64,000 nucleotides of DNA from Isoptericola halotolerans (GTDB lineage Bacteria; Actinomycetota; Actinomycetes; Actinomycetales; Cellulomonadaceae): positions 147,930-211,929 of the forward strand of contig NZ_JABEZU010000004.1 of NCBI RefSeq assembly GCF_013149785.1. Reading direction: 5' to 3'. Both the position numbers and the translations under genes were made by a program. The notes under the pieces are model-generated. The model was given only the letters and a program-made list of their open reading frames with translations. It did no database searches and was not told the origin of the DNA. Shown one piece after another: positions 16,162 to 24,143 of the stretch (within the stretch, counting starts at the first letter, position 1; each line of letters begins with the position of its first letter).

Positions 16162-17195
16162 CACGCGAGCTCCATCATCGCCGTGTTGATCCCCGAACCC
16201 ACTCCCATGAGCAGCACCCGGTCCCCGGAGCGCAACGACTCCTGCTCCTCGACGAGGGTGATGGGCACGGACGCCGGTCCCACGTTGCCGAGCCGACCGA
16301 ACGTGGTCGGCACCGCCGACCGGTCGAGCCCGACGGCCTCCACGATCGCGTTCGTGTGCACCCGCGACACCTGGTGCGTGACGTAGCGGTCCATCGCGCC
16401 CCAGCTCCAGTCGGCCGTGGCGTCCTTCCAGGCGTCGACCACCAGCTCCAGCCCGCCCTCGAGCAGGCCCTGCGCGTCGGTGAACATCCCCTCCGTGCTG
16501 CCGACGCACAGCAGGTGGTGCTGCGTGGCGGCACGGGTCACGCCACCGAGCACCCGGTGCCCCTCGGCGTGCTCGTCCGCACGCCCGAGCACCGCCGCTG
16601 CCGACCCGGACCCGAGGGTCAGCGAGGCGAACTCGGCCATGAAGTCCTCGCGCCCGACGTCGTCCCGCAGCAGCCGCTCGACCGTGACGTCCTGGATGTC
16701 GTCGGCGTCCTCGCCCGCGACCACCATCGCGTACCGCACCTGGCCGGACTCGATCATGCCCGCCGCCAACGACATCCCGTTGATGAAACCGAGGCAGGCG
16801 TTCGCGACGTCGAAGTTCACGGCCGAGCTCGGCAGCCCCAGCCCGTGGTGCAGGCCCACGGCGACCGACGGCTCGAGGTGCTTGCGCGTCACGGACGTGT
16901 TGATGAGGAGACCGACGTCGTCCGGCTCGACGCCCGCGAGCTCCAACGCCTCGGTGCCCGCCGCGACGGTGGCGGCGTTCGCGTCCTCGCCCGGGCCCCA
17001 GTTGCGCCGTGCCTCCACCCCGGCGACCCGCTCGAGCAGCGTCGACGGCAGTCGCAGACGCTTCAGCGCCGGTGCGAGCCGCTCCTGGACGGATGCGGAG
17101 GTCGTGACCCGGGACGGCAGCCGGCTCGTCACGGACAGCAGCGCGACGTTGCCGAACCTGGTGGTGGCGTTTCCAGTCACTCGAGCTCCAGACAT
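16158..17195 (-). CDS. oleA: OleA, long-chain acyl-CoA condensing thiolase
   Basis: A 345-residue thiolase-fold enzyme related to FabH. The catalytic Cys is in NFDVANACLGFINGMSLAAG; VTHQVSRVHTNAIVEAVGLD supplies the His and GRLGNVGPASVPI the Asn of the triad. OleA joins two fatty acyl-CoA molecules head to head to give a 2-alkyl-3-keto acid, the first step of long-chain alkene synthesis. It is the first gene of oleA-oleBC-oleD. The ATG at 17195 follows GGGTGA; a GTG six codons earlier (17213) is possible. About 200 bases separate it from the divergent threonine aldolase gene, space for two promoters. Confidence 0.93.
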   Translation of the reverse strand: MSGARVTGNATTRFGNVALLSVTSRLPSRVTTSASVQERLAPALKRLRLPSTLLERVAGVEARRNWGPGEDANAATVAAGTEALELAGVEPDDVGLLINTSVTRKHLEPSVAVGLHHGLGLPSSAVNFDVANACLGFINGMSLAAGMIESGQVRYAMVVAGEDADDIQDVTVERLLRDDVGREDFMAEFASLTLGSGSAAAVLGRADEHAEGHRVLGGVTRAATQHHLLCVGSTEGMFTDAQGLLEGGLELVVDAWKDATADWSWGAMDRYVTHQVSRVHTNAIVEAVGLDRSAVPTTFGRLGNVGPASVPITLVEEQESLRSGDRVLLMGVGSGINTAMMELAW

Positions 17196-17380
17196 CCGGT
17201 CACCCAGGGGCACCGGTACGACGACGGATCACCGGCCCCTCGCACGGGTCCGGCATGGCGGGCGTGGCGACACCCGTCCTCGAGGTTAAGACGCTCAGGC
17301 GCTCCTTGCCGTTCCGACCACGGTGTGGGCCGCGACACGTCGCTCCTCCCCGACGGTGCCGACGCCCCCTCGAGGGTGCC

Positions 17381-17386
17381 TAACCT
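17381..17386 (+). promoter_or_regulatory. -10 box for a leaderless transcript
   Basis: TAACCT ends six bases before the GTG at 17393. This spacing decides between the two neighbouring in-frame GTG codons at 17387 and 17393 in favour of the second, although the first has a weak GAGGG ten bases ahead. Confidence 0.45.
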
Positions 17387-17392
17387 GTGCGG

Positions 17393-18631
17393 GTGACCAG
17401 CCTCCCTCCGTTCGCCTCCGACAACTACGCCGGCACCCACCCCGAGGTGCTCGCCGCGATCAACGCCGCGAACGACGGGTTCGCGGTCGCCTACGGCGAC
17501 GACCCGTGGACCGCCCGGCTCGACGCCCGTGTCGCCGAGGTGTTCGGCGAGGGCGCGCTCGCCTTCCCGCTGATCAACGGCACCGGCGCGAACGTCGTCT
17601 CTCTCATGGCCCTCTCCGAGCGGTGGGGCGGCGTCGTGACCTCCGACGTCGCCCACGCCAACACCGACGAGAACGGCGCACCCGAACGGGTCGGTGGGCT
17701 CAAGATGCTGCCCTGCCCGTCGGTGGACGGGCGGATCGAGCCGTTCCACGTGGAACGGTGGGCCGGGCAGCGGCACGACGTGCACCGCGCGCACCCCGGC
17801 GTGCTGTCGCTGACGCAGTCCACCGAGCTCGGGACCGTCTACTCGGTGGCCGGGCTGCGGTCCCTGGTCGAGACCGCGCACGGCCTGGGCATGGCCGTGC
17901 ACGTCGACGGCTCACGGCTCGCCAACGCCGCGGCCGCACTGGGGTGCTCCCTGCGCGCGCTGACCACCGACCTGGGGGTGGACGTCGTCTCCCTCGGCGC
18001 CGCGAAGATCGGCGGCATGATCGGCGAGGCGGTCGTGGTGCTCGCCCCCGCCGACGCACCGGACGTTTCCGGGTACGACGGCGGCGCGGTGCGGGAGCGG
18101 GCCGCGGCGGCAGTGCCGTTCCTGCGCAAGGCGACGATGCAGCTCGCCTCGAAGACACGCTTCGTCTCGGCGCAGATCCTTGCGCTGCTCGGGGAGCCAG
18201 GGACGCCCGTGGCTCCTGGGGACTCCGCCGGCGACGGCGCCGCGGAGGGCGGGACCGCCGTCGGGCAGGACGGGACCGCCGTCGAACCCCTGTGGTGGCG
18301 CAACGCGGCGCATGCCAACGCCATGGCCGCGCGGCTGCGGGACGGGCTCGACGCAGCCGGGGCGCTCGACCTCGCACCCGGCGGGGCTGCCGCACCCGCC
18401 GGGAGGGCCGCCGGCGGCGGCGTGCGCATCACGCGGCCCGTCGAGGCGAACGCGGTGTTCGCGACCCTCCCGCGGGCGGCGGCGGACCGGGTACGCGAGC
18501 AGGCACGGTTCTACGACTGGGCGCCGGGCGAGTCGGCGGACCGCGTCGAGGTGCGCTGGATGTGCTCGTGGGACACCCCGTCCGAGGCGGTGGACGCGTT
18601 CGTCGCAGCCGTGGCGGCCACCGTCGCGTGA
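17393..18631 (+). CDS. ltaE: L-threonine aldolase family (PLP-dependent beta-eliminating lyase)
   Basis: A 412-residue PLP enzyme of fold type I. FASDNYAGTHPEVLAAINAA is the typical N terminus and INGTGANVVSLMAL the cofactor phosphate-binding region. HVDGSRLANAAAALG holds the PLP-contacting Asp, and SLGAAKIGGMIGEAVV contains the lysine that forms the Schiff base. It should split L-threonine or L-allo-threonine to glycine and acetaldehyde. Two alanine/glycine-rich inserts (about residues 268-298 and 325-345) are not expected for the family and are encoded by imperfect direct repeats (18251-18263 and 18272-18284 are identical). The gene ends directly against a 66-bp palindrome. Confidence 0.88.
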   Translation: MTSLPPFASDNYAGTHPEVLAAINAANDGFAVAYGDDPWTARLDARVAEVFGEGALAFPLINGTGANVVSLMALSERWGGVVTSDVAHANTDENGAPERVGGLKMLPCPSVDGRIEPFHVERWAGQRHDVHRAHPGVLSLTQSTELGTVYSVAGLRSLVETAHGLGMAVHVDGSRLANAAAALGCSLRALTTDLGVDVVSLGAAKIGGMIGEAVVVLAPADAPDVSGYDGGAVRERAAAAVPFLRKATMQLASKTRFVSAQILALLGEPGTPVAPGDSAGDGAAEGGTAVGQDGTAVEPLWWRNAAHANAMAARLRDGLDAAGALDLAPGGAAAPAGRAAGGGVRITRPVEANAVFATLPRAAADRVREQARFYDWAPGESADRVEVRWMCSWDTPSEAVDAFVAAVAATVA

Positions 18632-18697
18632 CTGATCGTCACTTCGTGTTCTGTCCGGCAGTCCGGACTGCCGGACAGAACACGAAGTGACGATCAG
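18632..18697. repeat. 66-bp perfect palindrome without loop
   Basis: Bases 18632-18664 are the exact reverse complement of 18665-18697, with no mismatch and no spacer; the first half begins CTGATCGTCACTTCGTG. It starts on the base after the threonine aldolase stop codon and its last bases supply the stop codon of the gene on the other strand (18694-18696). It can act as a terminator for both convergent genes, but a terminator does not need 33 perfect pairs. The central 40 bases recur at 19739-19778 with the same core, so it belongs to a family of mobile or homogenised palindromes. Confidence 0.95.
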
Positions 18698-19644
18698 AAC
18701 GAGGCGCCGGGCAGCGGGAGCAACGGGTTGACCCTCAGCGAGCCGCGCACCGCCGGGCGGAACGCCCTCAGCAGGGCGGCTGTCGCGGCCGCCGGGTCCG
18801 GGCCGTCCTTCGCGGTGAACCGCAGCGGCCGCACGCCGAGCCGCGCCGTGATGGCGTCCTCGCGCACCTTGTCCTCGAACCGCGCGTGGTCCGCGTCGTA
18901 GCCGGCGCCGAACGACCCGTCCACGTCCTTGACCCGGCCGTCGAACTCGACCAGCACCTTCTCCTCGGCCCAGCCCAGGTCCACGCGGTAGCGGCGTCCG
19001 TCCACCTCGACCGGGAGCTGCGTGCGTGGTCGGGGCAGCCCGGCGCGCAGTGCCAGGTAGCGGACCCACGTCTCCCAGGGCGACTCGGCACCGGCGTCGG
19101 CGTGCTCGAGGACCCATCGGGCGCGCGCCGTGCCGTTGCGGCGCCGCGGGCGGGCCCACAGATCCAGCGCTGCGGCCCGGTCCATACCCCTGCCAAGAGC
19201 CCAGTCCGCGACGACCAGGGCGTCCAGAGGATGGAGGGTCAGCGCGCAGTCCACGACGGTCCGGCGCAGCGTCGTCACGGGGAGAGCCCGCAGCACGACG
19301 TGCTCGTCCGGCACGCCCCGCCGTCGCACGATGTCGGCCGCGGCGCGGCTGCTCGGGCTGGACGGCACCAGCACGTGCACCCGCTGCGGCAGACGCCACA
19401 GCGGCGCACCCCACAGCAGCGCCGCGCTCTCGTGGCTGAACACGTGGCGAGCCCGGAGCTGACGGTGGACGGCGCGGAGCCGGTCGGTGGCGAGCCGACG
19501 AGCCGCCGCGTGCCTGTTCTGCTCCGGGCCGACCGGACGATAGGCGCCCCGGCGTACCCGCTCGAGGTCACCGTTCGCCGTGGCACGCCGCAGGACGTGG
19601 CGGTCGTGCTCGCGCGCGACGAGCAGGGTGTCCTCAGGGAGCAT
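18694..19644 (-). CDS. AbiEi-like antitoxin domain / DUF559 nuclease-fold protein
   Basis: A protein of about 316 residues of a type common in actinobacteria. The N-terminal part (VAREHDRHVLRRATANGDLE, then RRGAYRP) is a winged-helix AbiEi-type antitoxin domain that ends in the VRRGAY/RGVY turn. HVFSHESAALLWG and TTLRRTVVDCAL follow. The C-terminal part (LPVEVDGRRYRVDLGWAEEK, then VLVEFDGRVKD) is a DUF559/Vsr-like fold with an acidic site, D..E.D, resembling PD-(D/E)XK enzymes. No AbiEii toxin gene is adjacent, so a toxin-antitoxin role is not supported; the function of these orphans is unknown. The ATG at 19644 is chosen; a GTG at 19665 is possible. Palindromes of one family flank the gene on both sides. 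Confidence 0.75.
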   Translation of the reverse strand: MLPEDTLLVAREHDRHVLRRATANGDLERVRRGAYRPVGPEQNRHAAARRLATDRLRAVHRQLRARHVFSHESAALLWGAPLWRLPQRVHVLVPSSPSSRAAADIVRRRGVPDEHVVLRALPVTTLRRTVVDCALTLHPLDALVVADWALGRGMDRAAALDLWARPRRRNGTARARWVLEHADAGAESPWETWVRYLALRAGLPRPRTQLPVEVDGRRYRVDLGWAEEKVLVEFDGRVKDVDGSFGAGYDADHARFEDKVREDAITARLGVRPLRFTAKDGPDPAAATAALLRAFRPAVRGSLRVNPLLPLPGASF

Positions 19645-19738
19645 GGCGACAGGGTGCCGCAGCACGCACCACGAGCGTCGTCGGCCGACAAGATCTGTGG
19701 ACGGCGCTCGTCTGTGGACAGCGATCTGTCCGGCAGTC

Positions 19739-19778
19739 CGTGTTCTGTCCGGCAGTCCGGACTGCCGGACAGAACACG
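19739..19778. repeat. 40-bp perfect palindrome related to that at 18632
   Basis: Bases 19739-19758 (starting CGTGTTCTGTCCGG) are the exact reverse complement of 19759-19778. The core is identical to the inner 40 bases of the 66-bp palindrome at 18632-18697. On the right the similarity continues (GAGTGACGATCAGA, one base different), but on the left the outer arm is replaced by a second copy of CTGTCCGGCAGTCCG (19726-19740). This looks like a family member damaged by local duplication. It lies between the AbiEi-like gene and the SRPBCC gene. Confidence 0.93.
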
Positions 19779-19874
19779 GAGTGACGATCAGAAGGCCCGG
19801 ACACCGATTCGGCCCGACGACGACGCGGCGTTACGGTCGTCCTGACAGGTTGCGCACCGACCCAGGAGCCTCCC

Positions 19875-20321
19875 ATGACCGAGCACGACACCGGGTTCAC
19901 CGCCACCGCGACGACCCATGTCGCCGAGCCTCCGGAACGGGTCTGGGCCGAGCTCGTGCACCCCGGCGCCCGGTGGATGCTGGGCGCCAACATCGAGACC
20001 GACTTCCGGCCCGGCAGCCCGATCACGTTCGAGGGGCACTTCTTCGGCCGGCAGTTCGCGGACAAGGGCGAGGTCATCGCCGTCGAGCGCCCCCGCCTGC
20101 TGCACTTCACCCACTTCTCGCCCCTGGGCGAGCTCCCCGACGCGCCGGAGAACTACCACGAGATCCGCATCACCCTCGTCGCGGACGACGGCGGCACGCA
20201 GGTGACGGTGGAGCAGGGCAACATCGACACGGCGGAGCACGCCCGCCGCTCCGAGCAGCACTGGCGAGAGGCCCTGACCACGCTCGCGCACCGGGACTCG
20301 ACGCCGACGTCCGGCACATGA
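19875..20321 (+). CDS. SRPBCC (START-like) domain protein
   Basis: A 148-residue single-domain protein. FTATATTHVAEPPERVWAEL is the opening strand and helix of the SRPBCC fold; GHFFGRQFADKGEVIAVERP, RLLHFTHFSPLGELP and HEIRITLVADDGGTQVTVEQ are the following strands, and EQHWREALTTL the long C-terminal helix. Close to the AHSA1/polyketide-cyclase-like groups that bind small hydrophobic ligands. AGGAG lies six bases before the ATG. The stop codon overlaps the start of the next gene (ATGA), so the two are translationally coupled, although no functional link is known to me. Confidence 0.85.
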   Translation: MTEHDTGFTATATTHVAEPPERVWAELVHPGARWMLGANIETDFRPGSPITFEGHFFGRQFADKGEVIAVERPRLLHFTHFSPLGELPDAPENYHEIRITLVADDGGTQVTVEQGNIDTAEHARRSEQHWREALTTLAHRDSTPTSGT

Positions 20322-21550
20322 TCGGCCGCTGGTCGAGGGCGGTCGCCGCGGCACTGACCTGTACGGTCCTGGCGGCGTGCAGCAGCCCGGGCCCGCCGAC
20401 GACGGCCGCCCCCGAGCAGTCCCCGGCGACCAGCACGCCCGCCCCCACGCCGTCGCCCGCCCCCACGCCGTCGGCCGCCCCGAGCGGCCGGGGGACCCCC
20501 ACGCCCGACGGCGGCAGCCCGGACCCGCAGGACCCCACGGGGTGGAGCGTCGAGGAGAAGGTGGGCCAGCTCCTGGTGGCCGGGACACCGGTCGACGCCC
20601 CGACGGTGAGCGACGCGACCCGCACCGCGATCGAGGACCACCACGTGGGCAACGTGTTCCTGCACGGCCGCAGCGAGGCGGGGGTGGACGCGACGTCGGC
20701 GCTCGTGGAGTCGGTGACCGGTCTCGTCCCGGACGGTGCTCCGCCGATGCTCGTGGCCACCGACCAGGAGGGCGGCTCCGTGCAGGTGCTCCGGGGGCCG
20801 GGGTTCTCGGACCTGCCGCCCGCGACCGAGCAGGCGGAGTGGGAGCCGGCCGAGCTCGAGGACGCCGCGGCCGGCTGGGGCGCCGAGCTCGCCGACGCCG
20901 GCATCAACCTGAACCTGGCGCCGGTGACGGACCTCGTCCCCGCGGACATCCAGTCGGCGAACGCACCGATCGGGTACTTTTCGCGCAACTACGGCAACAC
21001 GCAGGAGTCGGTGGTGCGGTCTTCCACGGCGTTCTCGGCGGGCATGCAGGCGGCGGGCGTCGAACCGGTCGTCAAGCACTTCCCCGGGCTGGGCCACGTC
21101 ACGCAGAACACCGACACCACCCAGCACGTCACGGACGACACGGTGACGGCGGACTCCCCGTCGGTCGAGGTGTTCGCCGATGCGATCGACGCGGGTGCCC
21201 GGTTCGTGATGCTGTCGAACGCCGTGTACACCCGGATCGACCCCGACAACCCCGCGACGTTCTCCCCCGCGGTGGTCGACCTGCTGCGGGACGACCTGGG
21301 CTTCGACGGCGTCGTGATCACCGACGACGTCTCCGCCGCCGCAGCCGTGACGACCCTCGCCCCGGCGGAGCGTGCGGTCGAGGCGGTGGCCGCCGGTGCG
21401 GACCTCGTGCTGGCGTCCGCGGACCCGACGGTCGTCCCGGCGATGGCGGACGCCCTGGTGGAGCGCGCCGAGCAGGACCCGCAGTTCGCGACGCAGGTGG
21501 ACGACGCCGTCGCGCGGGTGCTGGCCGCGAAGGCCGGGCTGGGCGGGTAG
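20318..21550 (+). CDS. Glycoside hydrolase family 3 lipoprotein (NagZ-like)
   Basis: A 410-residue lipoprotein. The signal peptide ends in the lipobox LAAC (Cys near residue 20), then comes a Thr/Pro/Ser-rich linker of about 50 residues and a GH3 catalytic barrel. Markers are KVGQLLVAGTPV, ATDQEGGSVQVLRG, the NagZ-like VVKHFPGLGHVTQNTDTTQH loop and VVITDDVSAAAAV. In NagZ the Asp-His pair of the KHFPGHG loop acts as acid/base; here the loop keeps KHFPG but reads GLG instead of GHG. It probably removes N-acetylglucosamine from peptidoglycan or chitin fragments at the cell surface. A strong terminator follows. Confidence 0.88.
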   Translation: MIGRWSRAVAAALTCTVLAACSSPGPPTTAAPEQSPATSTPAPTPSPAPTPSAAPSGRGTPTPDGGSPDPQDPTGWSVEEKVGQLLVAGTPVDAPTVSDATRTAIEDHHVGNVFLHGRSEAGVDATSALVESVTGLVPDGAPPMLVATDQEGGSVQVLRGPGFSDLPPATEQAEWEPAELEDAAAGWGAELADAGINLNLAPVTDLVPADIQSANAPIGYFSRNYGNTQESVVRSSTAFSAGMQAAGVEPVVKHFPGLGHVTQNTDTTQHVTDDTVTADSPSVEVFADAIDAGARFVMLSNAVYTRIDPDNPATFSPAVVDLLRDDLGFDGVVITDDVSAAAAVTTLAPAERAVEAVAAGADLVLASADPTVVPAMADALVERAEQDPQFATQVDDAVARVLAAKAGLGG

Positions 21551-21575
21551 GCAGCGAGCACGCCGCGAACGACGA

Positions 21576-21621
21576 ACGCCTCCTCGCCCACCGAGCAGCG
21601 AGGCTCGGGGCGAGGAGGCGT
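21576..21621. terminator. Bidirectional hairpin terminator
   Basis: ACGCCTCCTCGCCC at 21576-21589 is perfectly complementary to 21608-21621 around an 18-base loop. It separates the convergent GH3 gene (end 21550) and the secreted lysine-rich gene (end 21635). Confidence 0.75.
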
Positions 21622-21634
21622 CGGTGTCATGCGG

Positions 21635-22375
21635 TCAGACGCGCGGCGTGGCCGTGCTCTTGCCGCCGACCACCTGGCTGGTCGCCGGGACGAACACCCG
21701 GTACTTGACCCGCTTGCTGGTGGAGAACTTGTAGGTCGCCACGCCCTTCTTGTTGAGCTTGACGGTCTTCTTGGTCTTCCACTTGCCGCCGACCTTGTGC
21801 TGGATCTTCACCTTCTTGCCGGCGTAGGGCTTCCAGCCCTTGCTGACGGTGTACTTCTTCACGCCGACCTTGACGGTCTTCTTCTTGCCGTCGGCCTTGA
21901 CCTGGACGACGTTGCCGTACTTGAGCTTGCCGTCGATCGCGGACTTCATCGTGAACTTGCCGCCGGAGACCTTGGTGTCCTTGTAGGTCTTGCCGGCGTA
22001 CACGGTGCGGACGTTCTTGATCTGGAACGTGCCCCGGCCCCACGACGACTTCGCCAGGAGGTACTCGGTGAAGTTCTGACCACCCGAGTAGGCGTAGCCG
22101 AGGTCGATCTTGGAGGCGACCTTCTTGCTGCCCCGGTAGACGTCACCGTAGACGTCGACCCAGCCGTCGACCTTGCCGACCTTCTTCACCTTGGTGGTGA
22201 TCTGGTAGTACTTCGTCTTCGAGTTGATGGCAGCGCCGCCGTAGCTGGGCTTGACCGTCACCGAGACGACGTCGATCGGCGTGCTCGGCGCAGCCGACGC
22301 GGGGGCGACGAGGCCACCGATGAGGAGAGACGTCGCTGCCACCGTGGTGGCAGCAACCTTGAGCAGTGCGCGCAT
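21635..22375 (-). CDS. Secreted lysine-rich protein of unknown function
   Basis: A 246-residue exported protein. GGAAGGA is placed six bases before the ATG at 22375. Residues 1-28 form a signal peptide ending APASAAPS. The mature protein is unusually basic: about one residue in five is Lys, in strands such as YYQITTKVKKVGKVDGWVDV and VKIQHKVGGKWKTKKTVKLN. The C-terminal third has the repeated pattern of Ig-like or cell-wall-associated beta strands (KGVATYKFS, RVKYRVFVP), as in many actinobacterial surface proteins. Codons for Lys are almost all AAG. I do not recognise a catalytic motif; an adhesive or wall-binding role is a guess. Confidence 0.8.
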   Translation of the reverse strand: MRALLKVAATTVAATSLLIGGLVAPASAAPSTPIDVVSVTVKPSYGGAAINSKTKYYQITTKVKKVGKVDGWVDVYGDVYRGSKKVASKIDLGYAYSGGQNFTEYLLAKSSWGRGTFQIKNVRTVYAGKTYKDTKVSGGKFTMKSAIDGKLKYGNVVQVKADGKKKTVKVGVKKYTVSKGWKPYAGKKVKIQHKVGGKWKTKKTVKLNKKGVATYKFSTSKRVKYRVFVPATSQVVGGKSTATPRV

Positions 22376-22516
22376 GAAGTTCCTTCCAGGACATCCGGAC
22401 GTCGTCGGCCGTGCTCCTGGCAGCGCCGCCATCGGCGAGGCACGAGACCTGACACGCGGGATCATAGCCACCTGAACAGAGCCTGGACGCGAACGTCCGC
22501 GCCCGCGCGTCGTCGG

Positions 22517-22813
22517 TCAGCTGTGCCCGCCCGCGGCCAGGAAGACGAGACCGGCCGCGATGGCACCGACCACGGTGCCGAAGCACAGCAGCGCACCGGC
22601 GAGCCGCAGCGGCGAGGGGCGTGCGATGACGACGGGACCCTTCGGGCCTGGCGCCGGGCCCGTGTCCCCGCGCGCCGGCTCGGCGCTCGCCTGCTCCGAG
22701 GTGCCGGCCACGAGACGCAGCCCGAGGGCGAACAGCGCCGGGATGCCGGCACCGACGATGACGCCGGCCACCACGACCTGGCCGAGCGAGCTCCACTCGA
22801 TGAGTCCGTTCAT
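22517..22813 (-). CDS. Small membrane protein coupled to the phosphate transporter
   Basis: A 98-residue protein with two predicted membrane segments: VVVAGVIVGAGIPALFALGL and, after a polar loop with PARGDTGPAPGPKG, LRLAGALLCFGTVVGAIAAG. Its ATG overlaps the stop of the phosphate transporter gene (ATGA at 22810-22813), so it is translationally coupled to it. Such short partner proteins often follow PiT genes in actinobacteria, but I know of no assigned function. A subunit or regulator of the transporter is the natural inference. Confidence 0.8.
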   Translation of the reverse strand: MNGLIEWSSLGQVVVAGVIVGAGIPALFALGLRLVAGTSEQASAEPARGDTGPAPGPKGPVVIARPSPLRLAGALLCFGTVVGAIAAGLVFLAAGGHS

Positions 22814-24090
22814 GACCGTTCTCCGTCCGTACCGGTGCTGCCGTTCGTGGTGGTCGCAGAGATCGCCGGGGCGACGGACGGGGCCAGACGCTCCTCGACG
22901 ACCGGGCCGACCTGCGGGTCACCGACCTCGCCGGTGGTGGGCACGGACGGCCGCAGCCGGGCGCCCTTCTCCTCGTCCCACTCCTCGTTGACGTTGCTGT
23001 GGTCGACCGGCGCACGGCGCGACGCGACCCAGATGGCCAGCGAGGTGCCGACCAGCAGCAGGAAGACGAGGAACGTACCGAGGAACCCGCCGATGACGTG
23101 CTGGACCCAGAAGCAGACCGCCCCGACGATGCCGGCGGCCGGGAGCGTCAGCCCCCAGGCGGCGAGCATCCGACCGGCCACGCCCCAGCGCACCTTCGCG
23201 CCGGGCATCCCGACGCCGGAGCCCAGGATCGACCCGGTGGCGACGTGGGTGGTGGACAGCGAGAACCCGAAGTGGCTCGAGAGCAGGATGACCGCGGCGG
23301 ACGACGTCTCGGCGGCCATGCCCTGCCGGCTGTCGATCTCCACGAGTCCCTTGCCGAGGGTGCGGATGATGCGCCAGCCGCCCAGGTAGGTGCCCAGCGC
23401 CATGAAGAACGCGCACGAGAAGATCACCCAGAACGGCACGCTGGAGTCGGCAGGGACGGCACCGGCGGTGATGAGGGCCAGCAGGATGATGCCCATCGAC
23501 TTCTGGGCGTCGTTGGTGCCGTGCGCGAGGGAGACGAGGGAGGCCGAGCCGATCTGCCCCCACCGGAAGCCCCGGTCCGTCACGGCCTGCGAGACGCCGC
23601 GGGTCAGGCGGGCGACCAGCCAGGTGCCGAGCCCGGCGACACCGATCGCGATGACCGGGGCGAGAAGGGCGGGCACCAGCACCTTGGACAGCACCCCGGA
23701 CCAGATGACTCCGGCGGTACCGGCCGCGGCGAGGACGGAGCCGATGACACCGCCCACGAGGGCGTGCGACGAGCTGGACGGCAGCCCGAGCAACCAGGTG
23801 AGCAGGTTCCAGACGATGCCGCCGACGAGGCCCGCGAAGACCACCTCGAGGCTGATCGCACCGGCGTCGACGAGGCCCTTGGCGATGGTGGCTGCGACGG
23901 CCAGCGAGAGGAACGCACCGGCCATGTTGAGGACGGCGGACAGCAGGACGGCGACCTTGGGCCGCAGGGCTCGGGTCGCGATGGACGTCGCCATCGCGTT
24001 GCCGGTGTCATGGAAACCGTTCGTGAAGTCGAAGGCCAGTGCGGTCACGACGACGAGCACGAGGAGGAGTGTCTCGGTCACGGGCTCCAT
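22810..24090 (-). CDS. pit: PiT family low-affinity inorganic phosphate transporter
   Basis: A 426-residue membrane protein of the PiT family. The signature appears near the N terminus as FDFTNGFHDTGNAMATSIAT and again in the second half as SLVSLAHGTNDAQKSMGIIL, giving the inverted repeat of the fold with some ten to twelve membrane segments. GLPSSSSHALVGGVIGSVLA and SLSTTHVATGSILGSG are the matching second motifs. It carries phosphate with H+ or metal-phosphate across the membrane. The C-terminal 60 residues are a polar tail. The ATG at 24090 is preferred to one at 24132 because the latter would leave no room for a promoter between the PHO-box-like repeats (24144-24187) and the start. Confidence 0.93.
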   Translation of the reverse strand: MEPVTETLLLVLVVVTALAFDFTNGFHDTGNAMATSIATRALRPKVAVLLSAVLNMAGAFLSLAVAATIAKGLVDAGAISLEVVFAGLVGGIVWNLLTWLLGLPSSSSHALVGGVIGSVLAAAGTAGVIWSGVLSKVLVPALLAPVIAIGVAGLGTWLVARLTRGVSQAVTDRGFRWGQIGSASLVSLAHGTNDAQKSMGIILLALITAGAVPADSSVPFWVIFSCAFFMALGTYLGGWRIIRTLGKGLVEIDSRQGMAAETSSAAVILLSSHFGFSLSTTHVATGSILGSGVGMPGAKVRWGVAGRMLAAWGLTLPAAGIVGAVCFWVQHVIGGFLGTFLVFLLLVGTSLAIWVASRRAPVDHSNVNEEWDEEKGARLRPSVPTTGEVGDPQVGPVVEERLAPSVAPAISATTTNGSTGTDGERS

Positions 24091-24143
24091 GGTGGGGCTC
24101 ACCACGGGGCGCTGGCGGACGTGAGGTGACATCCAGGTGAACT

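Noticed and set aside
13480-16386. A 968-codon open frame on the plus strand opposite oleBC
   Set aside because: It is the shadow of a real gene in very GC-rich DNA, where stop codons are rare. Its translation is Arg/Pro/Gly/His-rich and without motifs, while the opposite strand encodes clear OleB and OleC domains.
18694-19644. A complete AbiE toxin-antitoxin pair
   Set aside because: Only the AbiEi-like domain is present and it is fused to a DUF559-like part; there is no AbiEii nucleotidyltransferase gene next to it.
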